This document shows, one piece after another, positions 43,486-52,221 of a DNA stretch of 64,000 nucleotides. Both the position numbers and the translations under genes were made by a program. The notes beneath the pieces are model-generated. The model saw only the letters and a list, made by a program, of their open reading frames with translations. It did not search any database and had not been told where the DNA came from. The DNA is from Methylopumilus sp036745495. GTDB lineage: Bacteria > Pseudomonadota > Gammaproteobacteria > Burkholderiales > Methylophilaceae. The DNA is taken from contig DAIOGA010000003.1 in NCBI GenBank assembly GCA_036745495.1, positions 1-64,000 of the forward strand. The letters are read 5' to 3'. Numbering within the stretch: position 1 is the stretch's first letter; the number at the start of each line of letters is the position of its first letter.

Positions 43486-44103
43486 TTGTCAAAAATTTGG
43501 ATTTTTGATTTAGACGATACACTGCACGACGCAAGCTCCAAAATATTTCCAAGTATCAATCAATCTATGACTGCCTACGTCAGTCAAAAACTTCAAATCA
43601 GCCATCAAGATGCGCATGACCTTCGCAATCAATATTGGAAAGTTTATGGCGCAACTTTAAAAGGTTTGATGGAAAATCACGATGTTGACCCAAAAGAATT
43701 TTTACTCAACACACACGATGCGGAAGAGCTATCAAAATTTGTGAAACAATCCCATACTCTAGAAAATACTTTAAAAAAAATCAAAGGGAAAAAGATTGTG
43801 TTTACAAATGCCCCGCTTCACTATGCGATCGCAATTATTAAATCACTGAATATTCAAAAATATTTTTCTGCGGTTTATAGTATCGAATCAACGCGCTTCA
43901 ATCCCAAGCCATCAATTTTTGCATTCAGGAAAATTTTAAGGCGAGTTGGAAAAAAAGCTCATCAATGTGTCATGGTGGAAGATGATCTTGCTAATTTAAA
44001 AACTGCTTACAAGATTGGTATGAAAACGATTCTAGTATCTAGGCAAAATAAAAAAACAATTTTTGTGAGGAAGCGCATTACAAAAATTACCCAATTAATT
44101 TAA
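43486..44103 (+). CDS. HAD family pyrimidine 5'-nucleotidase-like protein
   Basis: A 205-residue HAD hydrolase resembling the yeast Sdt1/Phm8 pyrimidine 5'-nucleotidase type. Motif I is F-D-L-D-D-T-L at 7-13, motif II F-T-N-A-P near residue 105, the motif III Lys in N-P-K-P-S near 142, and motif IV V-E-D-D near 165. The start is a TTG immediately after the argB stop; no ATG precedes motif I. Placement after argB is common in betaproteobacteria. The substrate is uncertain. Confidence 0.85.
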   Translation: MSKIWIFDLDDTLHDASSKIFPSINQSMTAYVSQKLQISHQDAHDLRNQYWKVYGATLKGLMENHDVDPKEFLLNTHDAEELSKFVKQSHTLENTLKKIKGKKIVFTNAPLHYAIAIIKSLNIQKYFSAVYSIESTRFNPKPSIFAFRKILRRVGKKAHQCVMVEDDLANLKTAYKIGMKTILVSRQNKKTIFVRKRITKITQLI

Positions 44104-44108
44104 AACAA

Positions 44109-45233
44109 TTAGATAAGTTTTGTTAATACTTGCAGGCGCGCCTCATAAATCGCATCTTTAATATCTAGGCCACGCTTATTCTGACTAATTGAACTTAGAT
44201 TTAATTTATTAAGATGCTTCAGATACTTCTTTAAGGATTTTAAAGTTGTTGAAGCTGTTCTTAATTGATTTGACTGACTACTGATAAAAGCCTCAAAGAT
44301 TTTCATTACATCTAAAAGCATATCTGGGTTTCTAAATAAATCCATTTTGTAAATCAAATCTAAAATTTGGCGAGGTTTGAGTTTTTTAAATTGCTTTAGA
44401 TCGGATAAATTCGCTATTGTCTTTTCAGTTAATTTTTTTACTGCATTCGGCACAGATAGCCTTGTGTAAATTTCTTCTTGAATCTTGCTATTTACTTTTA
44501 GAGGGTAGAGATACATAAAAAATAAAGCTGCTTTAATTTCAGGGGAATGCTTTGACTTGAATGCATATTCAAAACTCTTCTTTATGGAATTTTTATGTTT
44601 AGCATAATTCATTTCTGGTAGTAATAATTTAAGCGCCCCACATTTATGAAGAACTTCTAGCATTAAATAAGATTTTTTTTCAGAAAATCCAACAAATAAT
44701 TCATGCCAAATTCTTTCTGATGCTACAGCTTCTATTTCTTTATTTTTTACAATCTGCTTTAGAATGGCTTCTGTCTTGGGATGGATTTTAAACTGATGAA
44801 ATCGAGCAGAAAATCGAGCGATACGTAATACACGAATAGGGTCTTCCACAAAAGCAGAACTAACATGACGTAAAACTTTATTTTTAATGTCCTGAATACC
44901 ATGAAAGGGATCAAAAAACTGACCTCTCGTATCCTTGGCAATAGCATTGATTGTGAGGTCCCTGCGTTTTAGATCTTCCTCTAAAGTCACTTCTTTTGAA
45001 GCATAGACTTTAAAGCCCTTATATCCTTTTGAAATTTTGCGTTCTGTTCTTGCTAACGCATATTCATGATGTGTTTTGGGATGTAAAAAAACTGGAAAAT
45101 CTTTACCCACTGGCTTATAACCTAATTTCACCATTTCTTCAGAAGTCGACCCTACAACAACATAGTCTTTATCTTTAACCGATAAGCCCATGATCTGATC
45201 TCTCACAGCACCGCCCACAAGATAGATTTTCAT
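44109..45233 (-). CDS. cca: CCA tRNA nucleotidyltransferase, HD domain degenerate
   Basis: This enzyme adds or repairs the CCA end of tRNAs. The head and neck domains match the bacterial multifunctional class: Y-L-V-G-G-A-V-R-D near 4-12, the catalytic K-D-K-D-Y, and R-R-D-L-T-I-N-A-I-A near 91, with R-I-A-R-F-S-A-R-F near 143. The E. coli enzyme (412 aa) has a C-terminal HD phosphohydrolase domain; here the protein is 374 aa and the HD ligands are gone (the segment after H-S-P-E-I-K reads F-F-M-Y-L-Y instead of a V-H-D core). It converges on the nucleotidase gene and follows the SDR gene. Confidence 0.93.
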   Translation of the reverse strand: MKIYLVGGAVRDQIMGLSVKDKDYVVVGSTSEEMVKLGYKPVGKDFPVFLHPKTHHEYALARTERKISKGYKGFKVYASKEVTLEEDLKRRDLTINAIAKDTRGQFFDPFHGIQDIKNKVLRHVSSAFVEDPIRVLRIARFSARFHQFKIHPKTEAILKQIVKNKEIEAVASERIWHELFVGFSEKKSYLMLEVLHKCGALKLLLPEMNYAKHKNSIKKSFEYAFKSKHSPEIKAALFFMYLYPLKVNSKIQEEIYTRLSVPNAVKKLTEKTIANLSDLKQFKKLKPRQILDLIYKMDLFRNPDMLLDVMKIFEAFISSQSNQLRTASTTLKSLKKYLKHLNKLNLSSISQNKRGLDIKDAIYEARLQVLTKLI

Positions 45234-46184
45234 TTATCGACCAGATTTACTTCTATAAAAATTATATTTAGCTCGCATAGCCGGTCTATTTTTTTTATTT
45301 TCTAGATAATGCTCCAAACGCTCCTGAGAGTATCGATATGGTATTGCATACTGAATATCTACTACATTTTCAACCTGCATAGATCTCCAGTTATCTCGAG
45401 TCAATATTTTAATTGGCAACATTTCCATGCTTAATGCAAACATATATGAAAGTGGTTTATTAAGAGGAATGATAAGGCGCTGTAATTTTTCAGACTTAAT
45501 AATTAGCTTAATAATTTCTTTAAGTGAATAAACATCAGGACCGCCTAATTCATAAACTTTTCCGTATGTTTTTTTATCCCAAAGACTTTTAGTGATGATT
45601 TTTGAAACATCTTCAATGTAAATCGGTTGAAATTTCGATTGAGGGGATAATAGGACTATCACAGGTAGCCATTTCACGAGCAACTTAAACATATTAATAA
45701 AATTATCTTTTACTCCAAAAATAATAGAAGGTCTTAATATTGTTAAATATAGATCTTTTTGTTTAAGTAATGCGGTCTCACCAAGTATTTTTGATTTGAG
45801 ATATAAACTAGCGGCATTAGAGCCTACGCCCAAAGCGCTAACATGCAATAGCCGCTTAATACCCAACTCTTTCATCGTTTTAGCTAAATGGCTCGGCCAA
45901 AGATGGTGAATCTTATCAAAAGAATCTTTTTTAGATTGATGAAGAATCCCCAAGAGGTTAATGACAACATCCGTATTTTTTAAATCTTTTTTTACTTGCG
46001 TGAGATCGTCAAGATTAAAGTCAAATATTTGAATATTCGGATTCACCGTCCAAAATTTGATTTTTTCTTTATTCCGTGAAAATAATTTTAGACGATAATT
46101 GGATTGATTAAGTGCCAAGACAATACTGGAGCCCAAGAAGCCTGAAGCCCCAAAAATTGCAATTGTTTTTTTTGATTGAGCCAC
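45234..46184 (-). CDS. NDUFA9-like atypical SDR / NAD(P)-binding protein
   Basis: A 316-residue extended-SDR-type protein with the nucleotide-binding motif F-G-A-S-G-F-L-G near 12-19, V-I-N-L-L-G-I near 75, V-S-A-L-G-V near 115 and a Y-x3-K-like S-L-Y-L-K-S-K motif near 126. Proteins of this group resemble the NDUFA9 accessory subunit of respiratory complex I and are often annotated as NAD-dependent epimerases; the substrate is not known. It starts 7 bases after the small membrane gene at the end of the lpxC unit. Confidence 0.85.
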   Translation of the reverse strand: MAQSKKTIAIFGASGFLGSSIVLALNQSNYRLKLFSRNKEKIKFWTVNPNIQIFDFNLDDLTQVKKDLKNTDVVINLLGILHQSKKDSFDKIHHLWPSHLAKTMKELGIKRLLHVSALGVGSNAASLYLKSKILGETALLKQKDLYLTILRPSIIFGVKDNFINMFKLLVKWLPVIVLLSPQSKFQPIYIEDVSKIITKSLWDKKTYGKVYELGGPDVYSLKEIIKLIIKSEKLQRLIIPLNKPLSYMFALSMEMLPIKILTRDNWRSMQVENVVDIQYAIPYRYSQERLEHYLENKKNRPAMRAKYNFYRSKSGR

Positions 46185-46191
46185 TTTGAAG

Positions 46192-46353
46192 TTAAAGCAA
46201 TCTTATTATAAATATAAGAATCAGAATTAATGTGACGTTAGTTGTGATTTTTAAATACTTTATATATTTTTTATTTTTTGTATTTAAATATAAAAAGGTA
46301 AATGCTACTAATATTGCAAGCAATAAAAAGATACAAAATCTTAAAATATTCAT
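46192..46353 (-). CDS. Small two-helix membrane protein coupled to lpxC, 53 aa
   Basis: The frame starts at ATG 46353 and overlaps the lpxC stop as ATGA. The product has a first hydrophobic helix (about 4-24), a basic loop with N-T-K-N-K-K-Y-I-K-Y-L-K, and a second helix (about 39-53) ending I-I-R-L-L. The basic loop between the helices predicts a hairpin with both ends out and the loop in the cytoplasm. A strong ribosome site AGGAG lies 7 bases before the ATG, inside lpxC. It fills the only space in an otherwise gapless operon. No family is recognised. Confidence 0.78.
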   Translation of the reverse strand: MNILRFCIFLLLAILVAFTFLYLNTKNKKYIKYLKITTNVTLILILIFIIRLL

Positions 46354-47303
46354 TGGTAAACTCCTGCCATTGACTGATTTAAAATCCCACTCTTAGAATT
46401 GATGTAGCGTGTTGCCAAATTCGATGTTTTAGGATCCCTACTATCTAAAGTGGTAAGACTCCAGCTTTGTTTATTGGAAAGCAATGCCAGCAATAATTTA
46501 TTATTTAATTCATGACCTGATTTGTAGGCTTTAAAATTGCCTATGATTGAATAGCCCAACATATAGAGATCGCCGACGGCATCGAGTATTTTATGTCGCA
46601 CAAATTCGTCATTGTAGCGAAGCCCATCGGTATTAATAATTTTATATTCATCTAAAACAATCGCATTATCAAGCGATCCGCCTCTAGCTAATCCATTAGA
46701 TCTTAAATATTCGACTTCTTGCATAAATCCGAACGTGCGTGCACGGCTAATTTCTGTGATATAGGATTTATCATAAAAATCTAGGGCAACTTTATTCGTT
46801 GACTCATCAAATACTGGATGAGGAAAGTCGATTGTAAAATCAACTTTAAATCCTTCGTATGGTTCGAATTTTGCCCATTTATCTTTATCTTTTACTTCTA
46901 TAACATCATTTATCAATACAAATTTTTTCGGGGCATCCTGTTCTTTAATTTGTGCAGTTTGAAGAAGATAAATGAAGGGGATAGAGCTTCCATCCATAAT
47001 CGGTACTTCAGAGCCATTTAATTCAATAATAATATTATCGATACCTGTAGCTGATAATGCTGACATTAAATGTTCAACTGTCGCTACACGTGAAGCACCT
47101 TCCCCAATAGCTGAACACATCTTAGTATCTTTAACCGCATCAGGACTTATTTTAACTTCGTGATTTTTCTTTTGATCAACCCTTCGAAAAACAATACCCT
47201 GGTCGACTTCAGCAGGCTTAAGTGTCATTGTTACTTTCTCGCCATTATGAAGACCTACGCCAGAAGTCTGCACAGATTTTTGAATGGTTCTTTGTTTAAT
47301 CAT
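46350..47303 (-). CDS. lpxC: UDP-3-O-acyl-N-acetylglucosamine deacetylase
   Basis: LpxC is the committed zinc deacetylase of lipid A synthesis. It shows G-V-G-L-H-N-G-E near 16-23, the zinc His in V-E-H-L-M-S-A near 78-84, N-A-I-V-L-D near 195, and H-K-I-L-D-A-V-G-D-L with the other zinc ligands. The length (317 aa) is a little above E. coli (305 aa). It follows ftsZ by 7 bases at the end of the dcw cluster, as in enterobacteria. Confidence 0.97.
   Translation of the reverse strand: MIKQRTIQKSVQTSGVGLHNGEKVTMTLKPAEVDQGIVFRRVDQKKNHEVKISPDAVKDTKMCSAIGEGASRVATVEHLMSALSATGIDNIIIELNGSEVPIMDGSSIPFIYLLQTAQIKEQDAPKKFVLINDVIEVKDKDKWAKFEPYEGFKVDFTIDFPHPVFDESTNKVALDFYDKSYITEISRARTFGFMQEVEYLRSNGLARGGSLDNAIVLDEYKIINTDGLRYNDEFVRHKILDAVGDLYMLGYSIIGNFKAYKSGHELNNKLLLALLSNKQSWSLTTLDSRDPKTSNLATRYINSKSGILNQSMAGVYQ
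46361..46365 (-). promoter_or_regulatory. Ribosome binding site of the 53-aa membrane protein
   Basis: AGGAG on the minus strand, 7 bases before the ATG at 46353, lies within the last codons of lpxC. Its spacing and match to the anti-Shine-Dalgarno sequence are much better than average for this AT-rich window and decide the start. Confidence 0.7.
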
Positions 47304-47310
47304 TAAATAC

Positions 47311-48462
47311 TTATTCGCCTTTTTTTCTTAAGAATGCAGGAATATCGTATTCTTCCATGCCTGACATTTTCATAATTTCAACTTGCGCTCTATTCTCATT
47401 TGAACTGAATACATCAGGCTCATCATCGTTAGTTGGTTCATCCTCAATCACAGGGGGCTTATTTTGTATGATTGGCCTAGGTTCGATGCGTGGCATTCTT
47501 TGTTTTACATTTTGAGCTAAACCTGTTGCCACAACGGTGACTCGAATTGAATCTCCCATTGCTTCATCAATGACATTACCAACAATGACAGTAGCATCAA
47601 TTGCTGCAAACTGTTTAATTGTTTCCATTACCTCATGATATTCCTTAAGTGTAAATTTGCTGCTTGCTGAGATGTTCACTAACACTCCACGCGCATTCAC
47701 TAAATTCACATCTTCTAAAAGTGGGCTTGCAACTGCAGCTTGAGATGCTTTGTAGGCACGATGCTCACCTTGAGCTACACCCGAACCAATCATAGCCATA
47801 CCCATTTCACCCATCACTGTCTTCACGTCAGCAAAGTCCACATTGACTAAACCGGGACTGTTAATAATTTCTGAAATGCCCGAAACTGCGTTATGCAATA
47901 CATCGTTAGCAGCATTAAAGGCTTCTAGGAATGGAATATGTTCGCCCAATACTTCCATTAATTTTTCATTTGGAATAACAATTAAAGAATCCACGTATTG
48001 AACTAATTCATTAATACCATCTGCAGCTATTGTTGTTCTTTTGCCTTCAAATAAAAAAGGTTTTGTGACAACTGCGATCGTTAAAATACCTAATTCTTTT
48101 GCAATTTGCGCAATCACTGGCGCAGCTCCTGTTCCAGTTCCGCCGCCCATACCTGCGGTTATAAATAACATATCAGCACCTTTAATGGAGCTAATAATTT
48201 TTTCTTTATCATCGATAGCTGCTTGTTTGCCGATTTCGGGTTTAGCTCCAGCACCTAACCCTTTGGTCATTGCTTGTCCAATTTGCAATATATGACTTGC
48301 CCGGCTTTTTTTCAGTGCTTGCATATCAGTATTAGCACAGATGAATTCAACGCCAGTTAAATTCTTATCGATCATATGATCAATAGCATTCCCGCCACAG
48401 CCGCCTACACCAATGACTTTTATGATGGCATTTTGTGATTTGCTATCAACAACTTCAAACAT
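47311..48462 (-). CDS. ftsZ: Cell division GTPase FtsZ
   Basis: FtsZ forms the division ring. The tubulin signature G-M-G-G-G-T-G-T-G-A-A-P is near residues 105-116, N-A-N-D-V-L-type T7-loop residues lie near 207, and the C-terminal peptide Y-D-I-P-A-F-L-R-K that binds FtsA and ZipA is present, joined by a short linker (about 320-370). The length (383 aa) matches E. coli. The order ftsQ-ftsA-ftsZ-lpxC is classical. Confidence 0.98.
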   Translation of the reverse strand: MFEVVDSKSQNAIIKVIGVGGCGGNAIDHMIDKNLTGVEFICANTDMQALKKSRASHILQIGQAMTKGLGAGAKPEIGKQAAIDDKEKIISSIKGADMLFITAGMGGGTGTGAAPVIAQIAKELGILTIAVVTKPFLFEGKRTTIAADGINELVQYVDSLIVIPNEKLMEVLGEHIPFLEAFNAANDVLHNAVSGISEIINSPGLVNVDFADVKTVMGEMGMAMIGSGVAQGEHRAYKASQAAVASPLLEDVNLVNARGVLVNISASSKFTLKEYHEVMETIKQFAAIDATVIVGNVIDEAMGDSIRVTVVATGLAQNVKQRMPRIEPRPIIQNKPPVIEDEPTNDDEPDVFSSNENRAQVEIMKMSGMEEYDIPAFLRKKGE

Positions 48463-48478
48463 ATCCTATCTCCAAGAA

Positions 48479-49717
48479 TTAAAAGTTACCTTGAAACCAA
48501 TTTTTCATTTTCATGAAGATTTGGTTTATTGAATTGCCATCAATTTGATTCATCATTTCTTTTTCTAATTGCCCTTTGCCCATAAGCAATAATCCAATAC
48601 CTGTAGAGTATCTTGGATTATCAACAACCTCAGACAAGCCGCCTACATTTCTTGGTGTGCCAATTCTAACTGGCATTCTAAACACACTCTCACCGAGATT
48701 AACCATACCTTTCATCAAGGATGATCCACCTGTAATCACAATGCCAGAAGCTATCATATCTTCCATGCCGCTTCGTTTCAACTCACTTGCAACAAGCTCA
48801 TAAAGCTCCACCAATCGAGCTTCAATGACCTCTGCTAATGAAAGCGTTGAAATAGTTTTAGATTCTTTTCCATCTACCACAGGAATTTCAATTTGTTCTG
48901 AAGCTGAAGCTAAACTTCTTGCAGCATAACCATGTTTAATTTTTATCTCTTCAGCTGATGGCAATGGAGTTCTGAACGCCACTGCAATATCGTTATTGAT
49001 TTGATCGCCAGCAATCGGAATAACTGCTGTGTGACGAATAGATCCATGTCTTAATACTGCAATATCAGTTGTACCGCCGCCAATATCAACCAAACACACA
49101 CCTAATTCTTTTTCATCATCCGTAAGCACTGCCATACTTGAAGCTAAAGGTTGCAAAACCAATTCAGATACTTCAAGACCACAACGCTTGATACATTTGA
49201 CAATATTTTGGGCGGCCGCAATCGCGCCTGTGACAATATGAACCTTTACCTCTAATTTCATACCACTCATACCGAGAGGCTGTCTTACGTCCTCCTGGCC
49301 ATCGATTACATATTCTTGCGTCAAAATATGAAGGACTTGTTGATCATTAGGGAGTGTAATAGCGCAAGCAGTCTCAATCACTTTATCCACATCCAACTGG
49401 GAAACCTCGGTATCTTTAATCTTCACCATGCCATGAGAATTGATACTTTTAATATGGCTACCAGCAATACCGGTATATACATCAGTGATTTTACAATTTG
49501 CCATGAGCTCTGCTTCTTCAATCGCTCTTTGAATGGCTTCCATAGTGGAATCGATATTGATGACGACGCCCTTTTTTAATCCTTTTGAGCTATGCTGACC
49601 TAATCCAATCACATTTAATAAGCCGTCTGGTTGTAATTCAGCCACAATAGCCACAATCTTGGATGTACCGATATCTAGGCCAACGATGAGATTTTTTTCT
49701 TCTTTTTGTTTAATCAT
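48479..49717 (-). CDS. ftsA: Cell division protein FtsA
   Basis: FtsA is an actin-like ATPase that anchors FtsZ to the membrane. It shows V-G-L-D-I-G-T-S-K near 13-21 (phosphate 1), L-V-D-I-G-G-G-T-T-D near 206-215 and G-I-V-I-T-G-G-S-S near 336-344. The C-terminal amphipathic helix I-F-M-K-M-K-N-W-F is the membrane-targeting sequence. The length (412 aa) is normal. Its start overlaps the ftsQ stop as ATGA. Confidence 0.98.
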   Translation of the reverse strand: MIKQKEEKNLIVGLDIGTSKIVAIVAELQPDGLLNVIGLGQHSSKGLKKGVVINIDSTMEAIQRAIEEAELMANCKITDVYTGIAGSHIKSINSHGMVKIKDTEVSQLDVDKVIETACAITLPNDQQVLHILTQEYVIDGQEDVRQPLGMSGMKLEVKVHIVTGAIAAAQNIVKCIKRCGLEVSELVLQPLASSMAVLTDDEKELGVCLVDIGGGTTDIAVLRHGSIRHTAVIPIAGDQINNDIAVAFRTPLPSAEEIKIKHGYAARSLASASEQIEIPVVDGKESKTISTLSLAEVIEARLVELYELVASELKRSGMEDMIASGIVITGGSSLMKGMVNLGESVFRMPVRIGTPRNVGGLSEVVDNPRYSTGIGLLLMGKGQLEKEMMNQIDGNSINQIFMKMKNWFQGNF

Positions 49718-50448
49718 ATAAGCGGCCTCTCACCACCATCTATTTTTTGAATGGGTTCAGTAGATTTTTTAATAGCAAAACCATTGGGGTATCTTAAGTC
49801 AGCCGAACCAATTCTTTTAACCGAAGCTAAAATATTGTCATACTGAGACGTAAAGCGAGTTAGATTCTCTTCGACGTTATCTTTGCTTAAAATAATTTTC
49901 ATATTATTAGTTGTTCTAATGTCCCAAGTGTACCTAGAAGATAGGGAAACTTGCGCAATTTTTAATTGTTTTTTATCTAAAATATTTTGCATTTTTTTGT
50001 ACTCCAATGCTATGTAACTCTCCGTCCCTTCTGGGCCAAAAAATAGCGGCAAGTCTTCATCGGATGCCCCGTGAAAAATTTCACCATTTTCATTAACTAA
50101 GGCTATCGCCCCCCATCTTCCTATTGCTTGATGTTCCTCAACAAAAACTTCTAATTGATCTGGCCAAACTCTTCTTAAACTTACATTTCTAATCCAAGGT
50201 AATTTTGTAAACGCTTCCTTAGTGCTATATAAATCTAAAGAAAAAAAGTTACCTTTAACAAATCGATCTGAAATCATGCTGACTTGATCTTCATCTAGAT
50301 GTTGATATTGGCCTACCACTTTAATTTCTCTAATCGGAAATTTAGCAAAATGCATAAATCGATAACTTAATAAAAAAAGTATCAAAATAATATTAAGTAA
50401 TAAAACTAAATTACCTAACCAATAAATTTTTAAATGGTTATTTAACAT
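49714..50448 (-). CDS. ftsQ: Cell division protein FtsQ
   Basis: FtsQ is a bitopic division protein linking early and late divisome parts with FtsL and FtsB. It has one membrane helix (about 9-29), a POTRA domain starting P-I-R-E-I-K-V-V-G (about 37-105) with L-P-W-I-R-N-V-S-L-R-R-V-W-P-D, and the beta domain to residue 235. The length (244 aa) is in the normal range. It overlaps ddl by 11 bases. Confidence 0.95.
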   Translation of the reverse strand: MLNNHLKIYWLGNLVLLLNIILILFLLSYRFMHFAKFPIREIKVVGQYQHLDEDQVSMISDRFVKGNFFSLDLYSTKEAFTKLPWIRNVSLRRVWPDQLEVFVEEHQAIGRWGAIALVNENGEIFHGASDEDLPLFFGPEGTESYIALEYKKMQNILDKKQLKIAQVSLSSRYTWDIRTTNNMKIILSKDNVEENLTRFTSQYDNILASVKRIGSADLRYPNGFAIKKSTEPIQKIDGGERPLI

Positions 50449-51346
50449 CTGCAGTTTTTAATATCTCTAAAACTAATTGATCAAAATTAATGCCAATCTC
50501 TTTAGCAGCCATCGGTACTAAGCTATGGCTTGTCATTCCAGGTGAAGTATTCACTTCTATAAAATAATGATGGCCTTTTTGATCCATCATGAAATCAACG
50601 CGACCCCAACTAGAACACCCAATTGCTTTAAAAGCCTCTAAGGCTTCTTTGGCGATGAGAGATTCTTTAGCTTTTTCTATGCCTGAAGGGCAAATATATT
50701 GCGTATCATCTTTGAGATATTTAGCTTCGTAATCATAAAACTCGTTGCTAGGTTTAATTTTAATAACTGGTAGCGTTTTATTGTTCACAATTGCTACTGT
50801 ATATTCTTCGCCGTCTACAAATTTTTCAACGATTACATTTGCATCAATTTTTGATGTCTTTAAAAAAGCTTCTTTATATTGTTGTTCATTTTTAATCTTA
50901 TCGATCCCAATACTTGAACCTTCATTAGATGGCTTTATAAAAAAAGGTGAGCCAATCGAATTGACGATATCTGTATAAGAAGTTTTATCAGTAACTTGTA
51001 AAAAATCTGGCGTTGAAATGTTAAGCGAGCGCCATAATAATTTTGTTTTGAGCTTATCCATACCAATGGCAGAGCTTGCAGAGTCGCTGCCTGTATAGGC
51101 AACATTTTTTGATTTTAAAAAAGCTTGCATGGATCCATCTTCACCGCCTCGTCCGTGAAGCGCTATAAAGACTCTGTTAAAAGTTTTAATTTCCTCAATA
51201 TCTCTATCGGATGGATCAAAAGCTTCTGCTTCAATGCCTAAGCGTTTTAAAGCCTGAAATACGGCGTCACCACTTAAGAGTGAAACGGCTCTTTCGTTTG
51301 AGTCGCCCCCCATCAGCACTGCAACTTTTCCGAAGTGAGTCGTCAA
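50438..51346 (-). CDS. ddl: D-alanine-D-alanine ligase
   Basis: Ddl joins two D-alanines for the peptidoglycan stem. It shows L-M-G-G-D-S-N-E-R near 11-19, H-G-R-G-G-E-D-G near 63-70, the ATP-grasp K-P-S-N-E-G-S-S-I-G near 137-146 and E-V-N-T-S-P-G-M-T near 264-272. The length (302 aa) fits the DdlB type in dcw clusters. The start is TTG, overlapping the murB stop as TTGA. Confidence 0.97.
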   Translation of the reverse strand: MTTHFGKVAVLMGGDSNERAVSLLSGDAVFQALKRLGIEAEAFDPSDRDIEEIKTFNRVFIALHGRGGEDGSMQAFLKSKNVAYTGSDSASSAIGMDKLKTKLLWRSLNISTPDFLQVTDKTSYTDIVNSIGSPFFIKPSNEGSSIGIDKIKNEQQYKEAFLKTSKIDANVIVEKFVDGEEYTVAIVNNKTLPVIKIKPSNEFYDYEAKYLKDDTQYICPSGIEKAKESLIAKEALEAFKAIGCSSWGRVDFMMDQKGHHYFIEVNTSPGMTSHSLVPMAAKEIGINFDQLVLEILKTADVK

Positions 51347-52221
51347 TTTAGAAAGTCTCCTAAAATTTTGACTTCTCTTTCAAGCTTAATCCCTTTTCTT
51401 TTAAATACTTCAGACTCAACATGATCAATAATATCTTCGATATCTTTTGCAGATGCTTTGCCTAAATTGATAATAAAATTCGCATGCTTATCTGATACCT
51501 CTGCATTGCCTACCCTAAAACCTTTTAATCCACTCTCTTCAATGAGTTTTGCTGCAAAAGTATCTTTAGGGTTTCTAAAGGTTGAGCCTGCGGTAGGCCA
51601 ATTGAGGGGTTGTGTATTTTTTCTATGATTTAGATATTCTTTAATCTTACTTTCTGGGTCGGCAGTCATGTCTTTGTTAAAATTAAACCAAGCACCTACA
51701 AACCATTCATTTAATTTAGGCTTAACCACTTCGCGATAAGAAATCAAAAATTCATTTTTTGATCTTGTGACTATATTGCCTTTTTCATCAATCATATTGA
51801 CTTGGGTCACATAATTCCATGTTTCAGAACCGTAACATCCAGCATTCATTGCCAATGCACCTCCAACTGTGCCTGGAATACCAGCAAAAAATTCTCCGCC
51901 AACATAATGTTCTTTAGCAAGATTTTTTGCGATCTTTGCACATGTATTACCTGCTTCTGCATACACACCATCATCAGTCATTTGAATTTCATTTAGAGCA
52001 GCATGCATGACAATAACCGTTCCTCTAATTCCACCATCTCTTACCAAGATATTTGATCCCAATCCAATAAAAGTAAGAGGCTTTAAATATTTTTCTTCTT
52101 TTAAGAAATTTTTTAAATCTTCTAAATTTTGTGGGGCGAATAAAGTATCTGCAGTTCCTCCTACACGCCAACTGTTGTATTTGTTTAATGACTCATTCTT
52201 TAGAATTAATGCGTTTGTCAT
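51343..52221 (-). CDS. murB: UDP-N-acetylenolpyruvoylglucosamine reductase
   Basis: MurB reduces UDP-GlcNAc-enolpyruvate to UDP-MurNAc using FAD. It shows N-S-W-R-V-G-G near 16-22, L-G-L-G-S-N-I-L-V-R-D-G-G-type residues near 55-66, G-I-P-G-T-V-G-G near 117-124 and A-G-S-T-F-R-N-P near 202-209 with the catalytic Ser; this is the shorter type IIa form (292 aa), unlike the 342-aa E. coli type I. Its start overlaps the murC stop as ATGA. Confidence 0.97.
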   Translation of the reverse strand: MTNALILKNESLNKYNSWRVGGTADTLFAPQNLEDLKNFLKEEKYLKPLTFIGLGSNILVRDGGIRGTVIVMHAALNEIQMTDDGVYAEAGNTCAKIAKNLAKEHYVGGEFFAGIPGTVGGALAMNAGCYGSETWNYVTQVNMIDEKGNIVTRSKNEFLISYREVVKPKLNEWFVGAWFNFNKDMTADPESKIKEYLNHRKNTQPLNWPTAGSTFRNPKDTFAAKLIEESGLKGFRVGNAEVSDKHANFIINLGKASAKDIEDIIDHVESEVFKRKGIKLEREVKILGDFLN

